From assembly GCF_030814415.1 (NCBI RefSeq), contig NZ_JAUSVB010000006.1, positions 248,001 through 312,000 of the forward strand: 64,000 nucleotides of DNA. The letters are read 5' to 3'. Position numbers and translations under genes: made by a program. Of the stretch, positions 30,168 to 38,836 are shown piece by piece; the stretch's first letter is position 1; each line of letters opens with the position of its first letter. The notes under the pieces are model-generated. The model did not search any database. It was not told the origin of the DNA and saw only the letters and a list, made by a program, of their open reading frames with translations. This DNA is from Cellulomonas humilata. Lineage in GTDB: Bacteria; Actinomycetota; Actinomycetes; Actinomycetales; Cellulomonadaceae.

Positions 30168-30896
30168 TCAGGCGTCTGCAGGCTCCGGGACCTCGTTGCG
30201 ACCGTCCACCGCTCCGCGGCGGTCCTTGGGCGGGTCGAAGCGGTAGCCGACGTTGCGGACCGTGCCGATGAGCTGCTCGTGCTCGGGCCCGAGCTTGGCG
30301 CGCAGGCGTCGGACGTGCACGTCGACGGTCCGGGTGCCTCCGTAGTAGTCGTAGCCCCAGACCTCCTGCAGCAGCTGGGCGCGCGTGAACACGCGCCCCG
30401 GGTGCTGGACCAGGTACTTGAGGAGCTCGAACTCCTTGTAGGTGAGGTCGAGCGGCCGGCCACGGAGCCGGGCCGTGTAGCCGCCGGCGTCGATGGTGAG
30501 CTCGCCGGAGGAGATCTCCTGCGGGGCGTCGTCGTACCCCGCGGTGGCGGCGCGCTCCATGACCAGCCGGAACCGCGTCTCCACCTCGGCCGGGTTGGCC
30601 GTCTCCAGGATGATGTCGTCCGCGCCCCACTCCGCCGTGACGACGGTGAGGCCGCCTTCGGTGAGCACGAGGATGAGCGGGACGGTCAGGCCCGTGGCGC
30701 GCAGCAGCCGACAGGTGGTCCTGGCCGTGACCAGGTCGCGTCGTGCGTCGAGCACGACGATGTCCGCGTCCGGTGCGTCCACGAGAGCCGACGGTTCGAC
30801 GGGGAGCACGCGGACGCGGTGGGACAACAGACCGAGGGCCGGGAGCACCTGGGCGGAGCCCCCGGACGCTGGAGTGAGCAGCAGCAGATCTGCCAC
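30168..30896 (-). CDS. glnR: Nitrogen-metabolism regulator GlnR (atypical OmpR type)
   Basis: Orphan response regulator (242 aa) that controls ammonium, nitrate and glutamine genes in actinobacteria. The N-terminal receiver-like domain keeps Asp50 (VVLDARRDL) but lacks the acidic pocket and the later Lys, as in Streptomyces GlnR, which works without phosphorylation. The winged helix is nearly unchanged from family members: [51 protein letters not shown]. The GTG start has GGAGGT upstream. It diverges from a thioredoxin-containing group. It may also control the allantoin genes of this window, though no clear GlnR box was found. Confidence 0.93.
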   Translation of the reverse strand: MADLLLLTPASGGSAQVLPALGLLSHRVRVLPVEPSALVDAPDADIVVLDARRDLVTARTTCRLLRATGLTVPLILVLTEGGLTVVTAEWGADDIILETANPAEVETRFRLVMERAATAGYDDAPQEISSGELTIDAGGYTARLRGRPLDLTYKEFELLKYLVQHPGRVFTRAQLLQEVWGYDYYGGTRTVDVHVRRLRAKLGPEHEQLIGTVRNVGYRFDPPKDRRGAVDGRNEVPEPADA

Positions 30897-31042
30897 CTGG
30901 GACCTCCCCGCGTGCGAGTGGGGGCAACGGTACCGCGCGGTCCGAGCAACCTGCGCCCACGGCCCAGGTGATGGCGGTGTTCCACCAGGACGGGTGACCG
31001 GTTGGACAGGCCGGATCGCGCCGGGATGCGACAATCGGCGGC

Positions 31043-31123
31043 GTGCTCCTCCCCTCCTTGCAGACCGCACGACCGGCCGCGCCCCGGGCAACCTCCCCGG
31101 TGACCCCGGTCGCGGGACGGTAG
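31043..31123 (+). CDS. Possible leaderless upstream ORF (26 aa)
   Basis: GTG at 31043 stands 7 bases after GACAAT (31030-31035), the leaderless spacing. The frame encodes 26 residues ([16 protein letters not shown]...) and stops 8 bases before the ATG at 31132, its TAG sitting in the ribosome site of that gene (TAGGGGACCCC). It could couple or regulate translation of the next gene. There is no family support. Confidence 0.3.
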   Translation: MLLPSLQTARPAAPRATSPVTPVAGR

Positions 31124-31131
31124 GGGACCCC

Positions 31132-31866
31132 ATGCAGCTCGCCACCCGGGCGGTCGTGACGGCCGTCCTCGCCGCCGCCGTCGCCGTCGCCGGATATCTC
31201 GGCGGCCTGCCGCTGACCGGCACCGCCGCGGTCCTCGCTCTCGTCTTCGCCCTCGGCTGGCCCGCGCTGGCGGGGCTGCCGTTCAAGCCCGGGTCCGCCA
31301 CGGTCGTGGCGCTCGGGGGTGTCGGGGCCGTCGCGGTCGTGCACCTCACGGTCGACCAGCCGTACCTGCGGGACCTGCCGGTCGTCTTCGCGGCCGCGAT
31401 CCTGCTGGCGTTCGTCAACGAGCTCCTGCGTCGCGACGGGCGCACCCGGCTCGTCGAGTCGGTGTCGGGGACGGTCGCCGGAACGCTCGTCGCGGTCGCC
31501 GTGGCCGGGTGGGTCGCGATCGGCCGGACGCCCGGCGGCGAGCCCATCGTGGTCGTCGGGGCCCTGGCGCTGGCCGTCGGGTCCGCCGTGGTGGCGCTGC
31601 ACCTCAAGCCGTGGGTCGGCGCGCTGGTCACGGCCGGGGCCGCGGCGGGTGCCGGTGCCCTGGGCGGGCTGCTGCTCCCGGCGATCGACCCCCTGGCGGG
31701 CGCCCTGCTGGGCCTCTCGGTCGGGGTCCTCGTCGCCACCCTGCACGCGCTCTTCGACCAGCTGCCGTCGCTCGAACGGCGCTGGCCCTCGCTCGCGGCC
31801 GTCACCCTCCCGGTCACCGTGACCGGCATCCTCGTGTACGTCGTCGGCCGGGTCCTGGTGGGCTGA
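31132..31866 (+). CDS. Hypothetical multi-pass membrane protein
   Basis: Very hydrophobic Ala/Val/Leu-rich protein (244 aa) with about eight membrane segments and few charged residues; a short charged loop [13 protein letters not shown] lies in the middle. I recognise no family. Similar proteins are found beside glnR and the thioredoxin/DUF4395 pair in other actinobacteria, so it may belong to that system. It ends 3 bases before the thioredoxin-like gene. ATG 31132 has AGGGGA upstream. Confidence 0.75.
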   Translation: MQLATRAVVTAVLAAAVAVAGYLGGLPLTGTAAVLALVFALGWPALAGLPFKPGSATVVALGGVGAVAVVHLTVDQPYLRDLPVVFAAAILLAFVNELLRRDGRTRLVESVSGTVAGTLVAVAVAGWVAIGRTPGGEPIVVVGALALAVGSAVVALHLKPWVGALVTAGAAAGAGALGGLLLPAIDPLAGALLGLSVGVLVATLHALFDQLPSLERRWPSLAAVTLPVTVTGILVYVVGRVLVG

Positions 31867-31869
31867 GGC

Positions 31870-32331
31870 GTGGACCGCGTCCTGCTCGTCCTCGCCCTCC
31901 TGGTCGTCGCTGCCGTGCTGGGCCTGTGGTGGCGGTCGCGCAACGGGAGGTACACCGCGGTCGACCCCGCGCTCCTGGCGTCCGCACCGGTGGACGAGGC
32001 CGACGACTCGCGCCTCTCGGCCGCCGAGCTGGGGGTGCCGCTCGGCACCCGCGCGACTCTCGTGCAGTTCTCCAGCGAGGTCTGTGCGCCCTGCCGTCGC
32101 ACCCACGCGGTGCTCGCGCAGCTCGTCTCCGAGCACGACGACCTCTCACACGTCGAGATGGACGTGGTCGAGCACCTCGATCTCGTGCGACGCTTCGGCA
32201 TCATGCGCACCCCGACCACGCTCCTGCTCGACGCCCGCGGCGTCGTGGTCGGCCGCATGTCCGGTGCCACGGACCGTCGGCACGCGCTCGCCGCGCTCGA
32301 CTCCTGTCCGGGCGGGGTCTCCGCAGCCTGA
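31870..32331 (+). CDS. Membrane-anchored thioredoxin-family protein
   Basis: Thiol-disulfide protein (153 aa). One membrane segment at 4-21 anchors it; the thioredoxin fold follows with the active site C72-A-P-C75 in [15 protein letters not shown] and the cis-Pro in [13 protein letters not shown]. Whether the domain faces inside or outside is not certain; WWRSRNGR after the membrane segment suggests a cytoplasmic domain by the positive-inside rule. It is in an operon with the preceding membrane protein and the DUF4395 gene, a conserved actinobacterial trio. Confidence 0.88.
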   Translation: MDRVLLVLALLVVAAVLGLWWRSRNGRYTAVDPALLASAPVDEADDSRLSAAELGVPLGTRATLVQFSSEVCAPCRRTHAVLAQLVSEHDDLSHVEMDVVEHLDLVRRFGIMRTPTTLLLDARGVVVGRMSGATDRRHALAALDSCPGGVSAA

Positions 32332-32404
32332 GCCGGCTCCCGGCGCGGGCGCGCAGTCCCCGGCCGATGGACCCCTCATCCCTGCGCGACCCCCTGGAGT
32401 CCCC

Positions 32405-32866
32405 GTGAGCACGCCCGTACGCATCGACGCCCCCGCGGGCATCGACCCCCGCGGCCCCCGCTTCGGCGCCGCACTGACGCTCGTCCTGCTCGTCGTCGTC
32501 CTGCTGCTCGGCACCACGCCCGCCGCCTACGCCGTCCTCGCGGTCATCGTCGCGAGCTTCGCGCTCGGCGCGTTCGGCGGCATCGGTCGCACCTGGCAGG
32601 GCTGGGTGTTCCGCAAGCTGGTCCGCCCGCGCCTGGCGCCGCCGACCGAGCTCGAGGACCCGCGCCCGCCGACGTTCGCGCAGCTGGTCGGCCTGATCAT
32701 CACGGGTGCGGGGCTGGTCCTCGGCCTGGCGGGCGTGGCTGTCGCCGTCCCGGTCGCCGCCGCGCTCGCGCTGGTCGCGGCGTTCCTCAACGCGGTGTTC
32801 GGGCTGTGCCTCGGGTGCGAGCTGTACCTGCTCGGCGTCCGGCTGCGGGCGGGGAAGACGGCCTAG
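32405..32866 (+). CDS. DUF4395 domain membrane protein
   Basis: Integral membrane protein (153 aa) of the DUF4395 family. Two hydrophobic pairs (about 20-60 and 95-145) flank a cytoplasmic loop RTWQGWVFRKLVRPRLAPP. The conserved Cys motif CLGCEL lies near the C-terminus. DUF4395 genes normally accompany a thioredoxin-like gene, as here, and the Cys pair may exchange disulfides with it. GTG start; 73 bases separate it from the thioredoxin gene. Its end overlaps the converging DsrE gene by 4 bases. Confidence 0.85.
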   Translation: MSTPVRIDAPAGIDPRGPRFGAALTLVLLVVVLLLGTTPAAYAVLAVIVASFALGAFGGIGRTWQGWVFRKLVRPRLAPPTELEDPRPPTFAQLVGLIITGAGLVLGLAGVAVAVPVAAALALVAAFLNAVFGLCLGCELYLLGVRLRAGKTA

Positions 32867-33234
32867 TACACGAGCGCCTGCGCGCGCTCGGCCAGCGACT
32901 CCTCCACGAAGACCGCCGCGCCGGCGATCCGCACGCCCGGGAGCACGTGCTCCGGACCGATGCCCCGGCGGGCGGCGCACTGCGTGCAGACGGTCACGCG
33001 GCCGCCCTCGAGCACCAGGTCCAACAGCTCGCCCAGCGGGGTGGCGTGCTCGAGGACCAGGTCGGCCGCGCGCCCCGGCAGGGCGAACCAGGCCGACTCG
33101 CCCGTGAGCCAGAGGCTGACGTCCGCGCCCGCCGCGACGGCGGCCGCAGCCACCGTGAACGCCTGGTTGGTGGCCTCCGGGCGCTCGGTGCCGGACGTGG
33201 TCTTGATCACCAGGGGGCGTGGCGTGGGACTCAT
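32863..33234 (-). CDS. DsrE family protein
   Basis: Small Rossmann-like protein (123 aa) of the DsrE/DsrF sulfur-relay family. The Cys motif VCTQCAAR (about residue 81-88) corresponds to the position of the catalytic Cys in DsrE-like proteins. N-terminal PLVIKTTSGTERPEATNQAF is characteristic of the actinobacterial group. Possible role in sulfur transfer or peroxide-related chemistry, not proven. Its promoter is back to back with the 35-aa gene, only 40 bases between start codons. Confidence 0.82.
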   Translation of the reverse strand: MSPTPRPLVIKTTSGTERPEATNQAFTVAAAAVAAGADVSLWLTGESAWFALPGRAADLVLEHATPLGELLDLVLEGGRVTVCTQCAARRGIGPEHVLPGVRIAGAAVFVEESLAERAQALVY

Positions 33235-33240
33235 CGGAAC

Positions 33241-33267
33241 AGGTTAGGGGTGTGCGCTCGTTAGGAT
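33241..33267. promoter_or_regulatory. Back-to-back leaderless promoters in a 40-bp gap
   Basis: On the minus strand TAACCT (33246-33241) is 6 bases before the DsrE ATG. On the plus strand TAGGAT (33262-33267) is 7 bases before the ATG at 33275. The gap is too short for separate long leaders, so both transcripts should be leaderless. Confidence 0.5.
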
Positions 33268-33274
33268 CGTCGGC

Positions 33275-33382
33275 ATGACTGCGCTCGAGGGAGTCTTCAT
33301 CGGCCTGCTGGTCGCCGCGACGCTGGTGATCGGCTGGTTCGCCTGCTTCGTCGTCTACCGGCTCTACAAGGGCCAGCGCTGA
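33275..33382 (+). CDS. Single-span membrane microprotein, 35 aa
   Basis: MTALEGVFIGLLVAATLVIG followed by WFACFVVYRLYKGQR: one membrane helix (about 6-29) and a short basic tail, predicting N-out/C-in or a cytoplasmic tail. Coding support comes from the TAGGAT hexamer 7 bases upstream and from a proper membrane-protein composition. Function unknown. It precedes the nitrobindin-like gene by 38 bases and may share its transcript. Confidence 0.65.
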   Translation: MTALEGVFIGLLVAATLVIGWFACFVVYRLYKGQR

Positions 33383-33420
33383 CGTGCCCTGACGCCGTGT
33401 CACCACAGGAGGCCCCGCCC

Positions 33421-33999
33421 ATGCCGTTCGTCCTCGACCCCGAGGGTCTCGCTCCCGAGGTCTACCCGCTGGCCTGGCTGGTGGGCACGTGGCGCGGTGA
33501 GGGCGTCGTCGACTACCCGGGTATCGACGAGGCGACCTTCACGCAGGAGATCGTCATCGCCAGCGACGGCGGACCGTACCTGTCGTACACGTCGACGATC
33601 AGGCTGATCGTGGCGCCGTCCACGACGGCGGCGCTCGAGGACGAGCCGCCCGCACCCGTCTGGCAGACCGAGTCCGGCTACTGGCGCATCCCGCCCGAGC
33701 GACCGACCGACTGGGGCCTCACCGAGGACCAGCACGCCGTCGAGCTCCTGGTCGCCGACCCGTCGGGGCACGTCGCCGTCTACATCGGCGCGGTCGGCAA
33801 GGGCCGCATCGACCTGGTGAGCGACGCCATCGTGCGCACCGCGTCCGGCGCCGACGTCAGTGCCGGCAAGCGCCTCTACGGCCTGGTGAACGGCGAGCTC
33901 ATGTGGGCGCACGACATCGCCGCGTTCGGGCACCCCATGCAGTCCTACGCCTCGGGCCGCCTCGCGCGGGTCGAGGCCCTCACCGACGACGAGGCCTGA
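33421..33999 (+). CDS. Nitrobindin-like heme-binding beta-barrel protein
   Basis: FABP/THAP4-like protein (192 aa). The N-terminal GTWRGEG motif opens the ten-stranded barrel, and the late His in FGHPMQSYASGRL is the likely heme ligand. Nitrobindins bind ferric heme and react with NO or peroxynitrite. The ATG at 33421 was preferred over GTG 33397 because CAGGAGG lies just upstream. Its stop overlaps the ygfZ start (TGATG). Confidence 0.88.
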   Translation: MPFVLDPEGLAPEVYPLAWLVGTWRGEGVVDYPGIDEATFTQEIVIASDGGPYLSYTSTIRLIVAPSTTAALEDEPPAPVWQTESGYWRIPPERPTDWGLTEDQHAVELLVADPSGHVAVYIGAVGKGRIDLVSDAIVRTASGADVSAGKRLYGLVNGELMWAHDIAAFGHPMQSYASGRLARVEALTDDEA

Positions 34000-35186
34000 T
34001 GACCACCGACGCGACCGTCGAGACACCCGCATCGCACGGCGAGCCCCCGCGGCACAGCAGCCCCCTGCTGGCTCGCCGTGGAGCGGTCCGGGGCTCGGGC
34101 CCGGACGACGGTGTCGCGTGGCACTACGGCGACCCGACCGCCGAGCAGCGCGCGCTGTCCCGCGGCGGTGCCGTGGTGGACCAGTCGAACCTCGGGGTCG
34201 TCACCGTCACCGGCCCGGACCGGCTGACCTGGCTGAACTCCATCACCTCGCAGGAGCTGACCGCGCTGCCACCGCGCACGTCGACGGAGCTGCTGGTGCT
34301 CAGCCCGCAGGGGCACGTCGAGCACGCGGCGGGCGTCGTCGACGACGGCGAGACCACCTGGCTGATCACCGAGACGCCGATCGCGCTCGCCGCCTGGCTG
34401 AACCGCATGAAGTTCATGCTGCGGGTCGAGATCGTCGACGCGACCGACGACTGGGCCGCCATCGGCGAGCCGGTGGACGCCGAGGGCACGCCCGACGAGC
34501 CGATCACCTGGCGCGACCCGTGGCCGACCACGGCAGCGGGTGGCACGCGGTACGGACCGGCCGACGACGAGCACCCCGGCGCCGACCGCGACTGGCGGCT
34601 CGTCCTGGTCCCGCGCGACCGGCTGGTCGAGGAGGTGCGCGCGCGGGAGGCTGCCGGCTGGCCGCTCGTCGGCACCTGGGCCAGCGAGGCCGCCCGCGTG
34701 GAGGCGTGGCGCCCGCGCTCGTCCCACGAGGTCGACCACCGGACCATCCCGCACGAGCTCGACTGGCTGCGCACCGCGGTGCACCTGACCAAGGGCTGCT
34801 ACCGCGGGCAGGAGACCGTGGCGCGCGTGCACAACCTCGGCCGGCCGCCGCGTCGCCTGGTCATGCTGCACCTCGACGGGTCCGGGCACCTGCTGCCCGA
34901 GCCCGGTGCCGCGGTGCACGACGTGGTCCGAGGCGCCGACTCGCAGGAGCCCGGGCGGGTGGTCGGGCAGGTCACCACCGTCGCGCGCCACCACGAGCTG
35001 GGTCCGGTCGCGCTGGCCGTGGTCAAGCGGTCGGTGCCGGCGGACGCCGAGCTGGTGGTCGAGTCCGAGGCCGGGTCGGTCGCAGCCGGCCAGGAGCAGA
35101 TCGTGCCCGGCGACGGCGTCTCCGTGGACCGGCCCGCCGCGCGCGGACCCCTGACCCGCGGCCTGGGGCAGCACCCGAGCCTGTGA
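33999..35186 (+). CDS. ygfZ: Folate-binding YgfZ/GcvT-like protein
   Basis: Protein of 395 aa related to the T-protein of glycine cleavage. YgfZ proteins bind tetrahydrofolate and help maintain certain iron-sulfur enzymes. The signature KGCYRGQETVAR starts at residue 265, with the conserved Cys. The earlier segment VVTVTGPDRLTWLNSITSQEL is typical. It overlaps the nitrobindin gene by one base and the FUSC gene by 4 bases. The heme and iron-sulfur themes of these two neighbours fit together. Confidence 0.9.
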   Translation: MTTDATVETPASHGEPPRHSSPLLARRGAVRGSGPDDGVAWHYGDPTAEQRALSRGGAVVDQSNLGVVTVTGPDRLTWLNSITSQELTALPPRTSTELLVLSPQGHVEHAAGVVDDGETTWLITETPIALAAWLNRMKFMLRVEIVDATDDWAAIGEPVDAEGTPDEPITWRDPWPTTAAGGTRYGPADDEHPGADRDWRLVLVPRDRLVEEVRAREAAGWPLVGTWASEAARVEAWRPRSSHEVDHRTIPHELDWLRTAVHLTKGCYRGQETVARVHNLGRPPRRLVMLHLDGSGHLLPEPGAAVHDVVRGADSQEPGRVVGQVTTVARHHELGPVALAVVKRSVPADAELVVESEAGSVAAGQEQIVPGDGVSVDRPAARGPLTRGLGQHPSL

Positions 35187-36295
35187 GCACCCCCGAGTCG
35201 CGCACGACCTCCCGTCTGGACGTGCGCGTCGAGGTGCGGCTGCGCCAGGGGTGGGCGCGGGTCCGTGCTGCGTGGTTCCCGATCCTGCAGGCGTCGATCG
35301 CAGCGGCCATCGCGTTCGCGATCGCCCGGTACGCGGTCGGGCACCCGTTCCCGTTCTTCGCGCCCGTCAGCGCGTGGATCGCGCTCGGGTTCACGACGGA
35401 CCGGTCGGTCCGGCGGGTCGCGGAGCTGGCCGTCGGGGTGGCGATCGGGGTCGCGCTGGGGGACCTGCTGGTGCACCTCATCGGCAACGGCGCCTGGCAG
35501 GTGGCCGTCGTGCTGTTCCTGGCGGCGATCATCGCGCGGTTCATCGACCGCGGGCAGATGCTCACCACGCAGGCGGGCGTGCAGGCGCTGGTCATCGTCG
35601 GCCTGCCCGCGATCTCCGCGACCGGTGGGCCGCTCGGGCGGTGGATCGACGCCGCGATCGGGGGAGCCGTGGCGCTCGCGGTCGCGCTGCTGACCCCGCG
35701 CGACCCTCGTCGCCACCCCCGGACGCTCGCCCGTGCGGCGACCGAGGACCTGGCGGGCGTGCTCCGCATCCTGGCGCGCGGCCTGCGCACCGGGTCGACG
35801 GCCGACGTCGAGGACGCGCTCGTGCGCGGGCGGGCGTCGCAGCCCGCGCTGGACGAGTGGTCCGAGACCGCGACCAACGCCGGCGAGCTGGCCCGCGTGT
35901 CCCCGACCATCCGCAAGCACCGCGCGGAGCTGGCCGGGCTCGCGGCCGACGCGGTGCTCGTCGACCGCGCGATGCGCAACGCCCGCGTGCTCGCCCGGCG
36001 CTGCCTGTCGGCCGTCGAGGCGCAGACCCATGACATGACGACGGTCGCGGAGCAGGTCGAGGCCACCGCCCGGGCCACCGACGACCTCGCCGCGGCCCTC
36101 GGCGCGGGCCGGGACCCGGAGCGCGCACGGGCGCAGCTGCTGGCGGTCTCCGGCGCGCTGGACCCGTTCCGGCTGGCCGCGCTCGACTGGCAGGTGCAGA
36201 GCCTGGTGCTGCTGCACCGCTCGCTCGTCGTCGACCTGCTGGAGGCGGCGGGCGTCGACCCGCAGGCCGCCCGCGACTCCCTGCCGGAGATCTGA
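35183..36295 (+). CDS. FUSC family (aromatic-acid-exporter-like) membrane protein
   Basis: Protein of 370 aa with six closely packed membrane segments in the first 165 residues (ILQASIAAAIAFAIARYAV, FFAPVSAWIALGFTTDRSVRR, and so on), then a 200-residue cytoplasmic helical domain. The pattern PFFAPVSAWIALG...RSVRRVAEL...G is the FUSC/ArAE signature. Substrate unknown. GTG start overlaps the ygfZ stop (GTGA). 90 bases follow before the toxin-antitoxin pair. Confidence 0.85.
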   Translation: MSTPESRTTSRLDVRVEVRLRQGWARVRAAWFPILQASIAAAIAFAIARYAVGHPFPFFAPVSAWIALGFTTDRSVRRVAELAVGVAIGVALGDLLVHLIGNGAWQVAVVLFLAAIIARFIDRGQMLTTQAGVQALVIVGLPAISATGGPLGRWIDAAIGGAVALAVALLTPRDPRRHPRTLARAATEDLAGVLRILARGLRTGSTADVEDALVRGRASQPALDEWSETATNAGELARVSPTIRKHRAELAGLAADAVLVDRAMRNARVLARRCLSAVEAQTHDMTTVAEQVEATARATDDLAAALGAGRDPERARAQLLAVSGALDPFRLAALDWQVQSLVLLHRSLVVDLLEAAGVDPQAARDSLPEI

Positions 36296-36373
36296 CCCCG
36301 ACACCAGCTCGGTACGGAGCACCGGAGGTCGACGACCTGCCTGCAACCTCCCCCGTGGGCGGGGCGGGTTCGA

Positions 36374-36379
36374 TACGGT
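36374..36379 (+). promoter_or_regulatory. -10 hexamer of the vapBC operon
   Basis: TACGGT is 6 bases before the antitoxin GTG, suggesting a leaderless antitoxin transcript. Confidence 0.4.
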
Positions 36380-36385
36380 CGCTGC

Positions 36386-36652
36386 GTGGACGTCTCGGTC
36401 AGCGCGTTGCGCGCAGAGCTCAGGCAGTGGATCGAGGCCGCGCGCGCCGGGGAGGACGTGGTCATCACGGAGCGCGGGATCCCCGTCGCGCGGCTCAGCG
36501 GCATCGAGGCGGCGGACCTGTTGTCCCGGCTGGAGCGGGACGGGCTGCTGACGCCGGCCTCGGCACCCCGGCCACCGGCCCGGTCCACGGAGCGCAGCAC
36601 CCCGGCGGCCAAGGGCGGGGTCTCGGACCTGGTCCGTCGGCTGCGGCGCTGA
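36386..36652 (+). CDS. vapB: VapB-type antitoxin (Phd/YefM fold)
   Basis: Antitoxin of 88 aa. The N-terminal half MDVSVSALRAELRQWIEAARAGEDVVITERGIPVARL is the Phd/YefM DNA-binding and dimerisation fold; the C-terminal tail, rich in Pro and Arg and ending SDLVRRLRR, would wrap the toxin. It normally blocks the toxin and represses the operon. GTG start. The toxin gene begins one base after its stop. Confidence 0.88.
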   Translation: MDVSVSALRAELRQWIEAARAGEDVVITERGIPVARLSGIEAADLLSRLERDGLLTPASAPRPPARSTERSTPAAKGGVSDLVRRLRR

Positions 36653-36653
36653 G

Positions 36654-37073
36654 ATGGCGGTCGTCTACCTGGACACCAGCGCGCTGGTGAAGCTCTGCGT
36701 CGCCGAGCCCGGGTCCGCGCTGGTCGCGGCCCTGTGGGACGGCGCCGACCTGGTGGTCACGTCCCGGCTGGCCGACGCCGAGGTGCGGGCCGTGCTCGCC
36801 GGCGGCCGGCGCGCGGGTCGGCTCGACGACGAGGCAGCGGCCGAGGCGCTCGCGGCGTGGGAGCGGCTGTGGCCCGGGCTGCACGTGCTCGAGCTGCAGG
36901 AGGCCGTCACGACGTCGGCCGCCGCGCTCGTCGGCCGGCACCCGTTGCGTGCCGCCGACGCCCTGCACCTCGCGTCCGCCCTGGAGCTGCGGTCGCCCGA
37001 CCTCGTCGTCGCTGCGTGGGACGAGCACCTCGCGGCCGCGGCGCGCGCCGAAGGCCTGCTCGTCGTCCCGTGA
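36654..37073 (+). CDS. vapC: VapC-type PIN-domain toxin
   Basis: Ribonuclease toxin (139 aa). The PIN acidic residues are Asp7 (YLDTSAL), Glu43 (DAEVRAVL), Asp102 (RAADALHLASA) and Asp123 (AWDEHL), so the active site looks complete. VapC toxins cut tRNA or rRNA; the target cannot be told here. It pairs with the antitoxin one base upstream. The pair sits alone in an otherwise housekeeping region and could be recently acquired, although base composition is like its surroundings. Confidence 0.9.
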   Translation: MAVVYLDTSALVKLCVAEPGSALVAALWDGADLVVTSRLADAEVRAVLAGGRRAGRLDDEAAAEALAAWERLWPGLHVLELQEAVTTSAAALVGRHPLRAADALHLASALELRSPDLVVAAWDEHLAAAARAEGLLVVP

Positions 37074-37080
37074 TGTCTCG

Positions 37081-37086
37081 TAGGCT
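37081..37086 (+). promoter_or_regulatory. -10 hexamer before the DUF2516 gene
   Basis: TAGGCT lies 6 bases before GTG 37093, at leaderless spacing and identical to the hexamers before recR and nth. Confidence 0.45.
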
Positions 37087-37092
37087 CGCCCC

Positions 37093-37443
37093 GTGATCGC
37101 GAGCCTGCAGGTCGTCATCTTCTTCGTCTTCTACATCGCCATCTTCGGGCTGAGCCTGTGGGCGCTCATCGACCTGCTCCGGCGGCCGGCGACCGCGTTC
37201 CCGCAGGCGGGGAAGCGGACCAAGGGTTTCTGGGGCGCGATCGTCGGCGTCGCCACGGCCGTCTCGTTCAGCGTGATCCCGATCCCGGGCGTGCCGCACC
37301 TGCCGTCGTTCCTCGCCCTGCTCGCCGCGGTCGGCGCGATCGTGTACCTGGTCGACGTCAAGCCTGCGGTGACCCCGTACTCGGGCGGACGCGGACGCGG
37401 ACGTGGACCCCGCGGACCGTCGGGTCCCTCCGGCGGCTGGTGA
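37093..37443 (+). CDS. DUF2516 family membrane protein
   Basis: Actinobacterial membrane protein (116 aa) with three membrane segments: 3-27, about 47-63 and 70-88. The conserved loop LLRRPATAFPQAGKRTKGFW between the first two identifies DUF2516. The C-terminus is a Gly/Arg/Pro tail ([19 protein letters not shown]). Function unknown. Its stop overlaps the asparaginase start (GTGA). Confidence 0.87.
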   Translation: MIASLQVVIFFVFYIAIFGLSLWALIDLLRRPATAFPQAGKRTKGFWGAIVGVATAVSFSVIPIPGVPHLPSFLALLAAVGAIVYLVDVKPAVTPYSGGRGRGRGPRGPSGPSGGW

Positions 37444-38402
37444 GCGTGCCGGACATCGGCGCCTCCGCGGTCCCGCTCGCGCGGGTGCTGCGCGGCGGTC
37501 TGGTGGAGTCGGTGCACGTCGGCCACGTCGTGGTGCTCGCGCCCGACGGGTCCGAGCGGTTCGCCCTGGGGGGCCCCGACGCGACGATGTGGGCGCGGTC
37601 GTCGCTCAAGCCGTTGCAGGCGGTCGCGATGCTGCGCGCCGGGCTGGACGTCGACGGCGCCGAGCTCGCCCTCGTGTGCGCCAGCCACAACGCCGAGCCC
37701 GGGCACCTCGACGTGGTCCGCGCGATCCTCGCCGACGCGGGTCTGGGTGCCGACGACCTGCGGAACACCCCCGACTGGCCGCTGGACGCCGACGCGGCGT
37801 GGCAGTGGCGCGCGGACGGGCACGGGACCGAGCCGCTCACCCAGAACTGCTCCGGCAAGCACGCGGGGATGCTCGCGACGTGCGTGGCCGCGGGCTGGCC
37901 GACCCAGGACTACCTCGACCCGGAGCACCCGTTGCAGGTGGCGACGCGGGAGGTGGTCGGTGAGCTCACCGGCGTGCCCGTCGAGCTGGCGACGGTCGAC
38001 GGCTGCGGCGCTCCGCTGTTCTCGACGACGCTGCGCGGGCTCGCCCGCTCGTTCGCGGGCCTCGCGACCGGTGACGGGCTCCCGCGGCGTGCCGGGCGGG
38101 CGATGTCGGAGCACCCGTGGCACGTCGCCGGCACCGGGCGGGACGCCACCCGGTTCATGGAGGCGGTCCCGGGCCTTGTGGCGAAGGACGGTGCCGACGG
38201 CGTCTACGCCGCCGGTCTGCCGGACGGCGGCGCGGTCGCGCTGAAGATCGTGGACGGGTCGTCGCGTCCCCGGCCGGTGGTGCTCGCGGCCGCGCTCACC
38301 GTGGCCGGGGTCGATCCCGCGCTCGTCGAGGCCGTCTCCCTGACACCCGTCCTGGGCCACGGCAGGGCCGTCGGCGAGGTCGTCGCGACCTTCGGCGCAT
38401 GA
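37440..38402 (+). CDS. Asparaginase (PF06089, asparaginase II family)
   Basis: Predicted L-asparagine amidohydrolase (320 aa). Motifs: [15 protein letters not shown] near residue 50 with the presumed Ser-x-x-Lys catalytic pair, [30 protein letters not shown] and GMSEHP-like [11 protein letters not shown]. This family is distinct from the classical type I/II threonine-nucleophile enzymes; Rhizobium etli AnsA is the best-known member. GTG 37440 overlaps the previous stop; GTG 37446 is an alternative. dtd follows by ATGA overlap. Confidence 0.88.
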   Translation: MSVPDIGASAVPLARVLRGGLVESVHVGHVVVLAPDGSERFALGGPDATMWARSSLKPLQAVAMLRAGLDVDGAELALVCASHNAEPGHLDVVRAILADAGLGADDLRNTPDWPLDADAAWQWRADGHGTEPLTQNCSGKHAGMLATCVAAGWPTQDYLDPEHPLQVATREVVGELTGVPVELATVDGCGAPLFSTTLRGLARSFAGLATGDGLPRRAGRAMSEHPWHVAGTGRDATRFMEAVPGLVAKDGADGVYAAGLPDGGAVALKIVDGSSRPRPVVLAAALTVAGVDPALVEAVSLTPVLGHGRAVGEVVATFGA

Positions 38403-38836
38403 GAGCGGTCGTCCAGCGCGTCACGCGCGCGTCCGTGACCGTCGACGGCATCGTGGTCGGCGCGATCGACCGGCCCGGCCTGGTGGCGCTGGTGGGGGTG
38501 ACGCCCGGCGACGGAGCGGCGCAGGTCGAGCTGGTCGCGCGGAAGATCGCCGAGCTGCGCATCCTGCGCGACGAGCAGTGCGCGGTGGACGTCGGCGCCC
38601 CGGTGCTCGTCGTCAGCCAGTTCACGCTCTACGCGGACACCCGCAAGGGCCGTCGGCCGACCTGGAACGCCGCAGCACCCGGGCCCGTCGCGCAGCCGCT
38701 GGTCGAGGCCGTCGTCGACGCCCTGCGCGCCCGCGGCCTCGAGGTGGCCACGGGCGTGTTCGGCGCGGACATGGCGGTCGAGCTGGTCAACGACGGACCG
38801 GTGACGATCCTGCTGGAGTCGGTGCCAGACGCCTAG
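38399..38836 (+). CDS. dtd: D-aminoacyl-tRNA deacylase
   Basis: Removes D-amino acids mis-attached to tRNA (145 aa, normal length). Starts with [17 protein letters not shown]. The catalytic [15 protein letters not shown] motif and the cross-subunit Gly-cisPro in [11 protein letters not shown], which reject L-amino acids, are both intact. It overlaps the asparaginase gene by 4 bases and the converging membrane-protein gene by 4 bases. Confidence 0.96.
   Translation: MRAVVQRVTRASVTVDGIVVGAIDRPGLVALVGVTPGDGAAQVELVARKIAELRILRDEQCAVDVGAPVLVVSQFTLYADTRKGRRPTWNAAAPGPVAQPLVEAVVDALRARGLEVATGVFGADMAVELVNDGPVTILLESVPDA

Noticed and set aside
36296..37073. Genomic island or prophage remnant around VapBC
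   Set aside because: No integrase, transposase, terminal repeat or clear composition change is visible.
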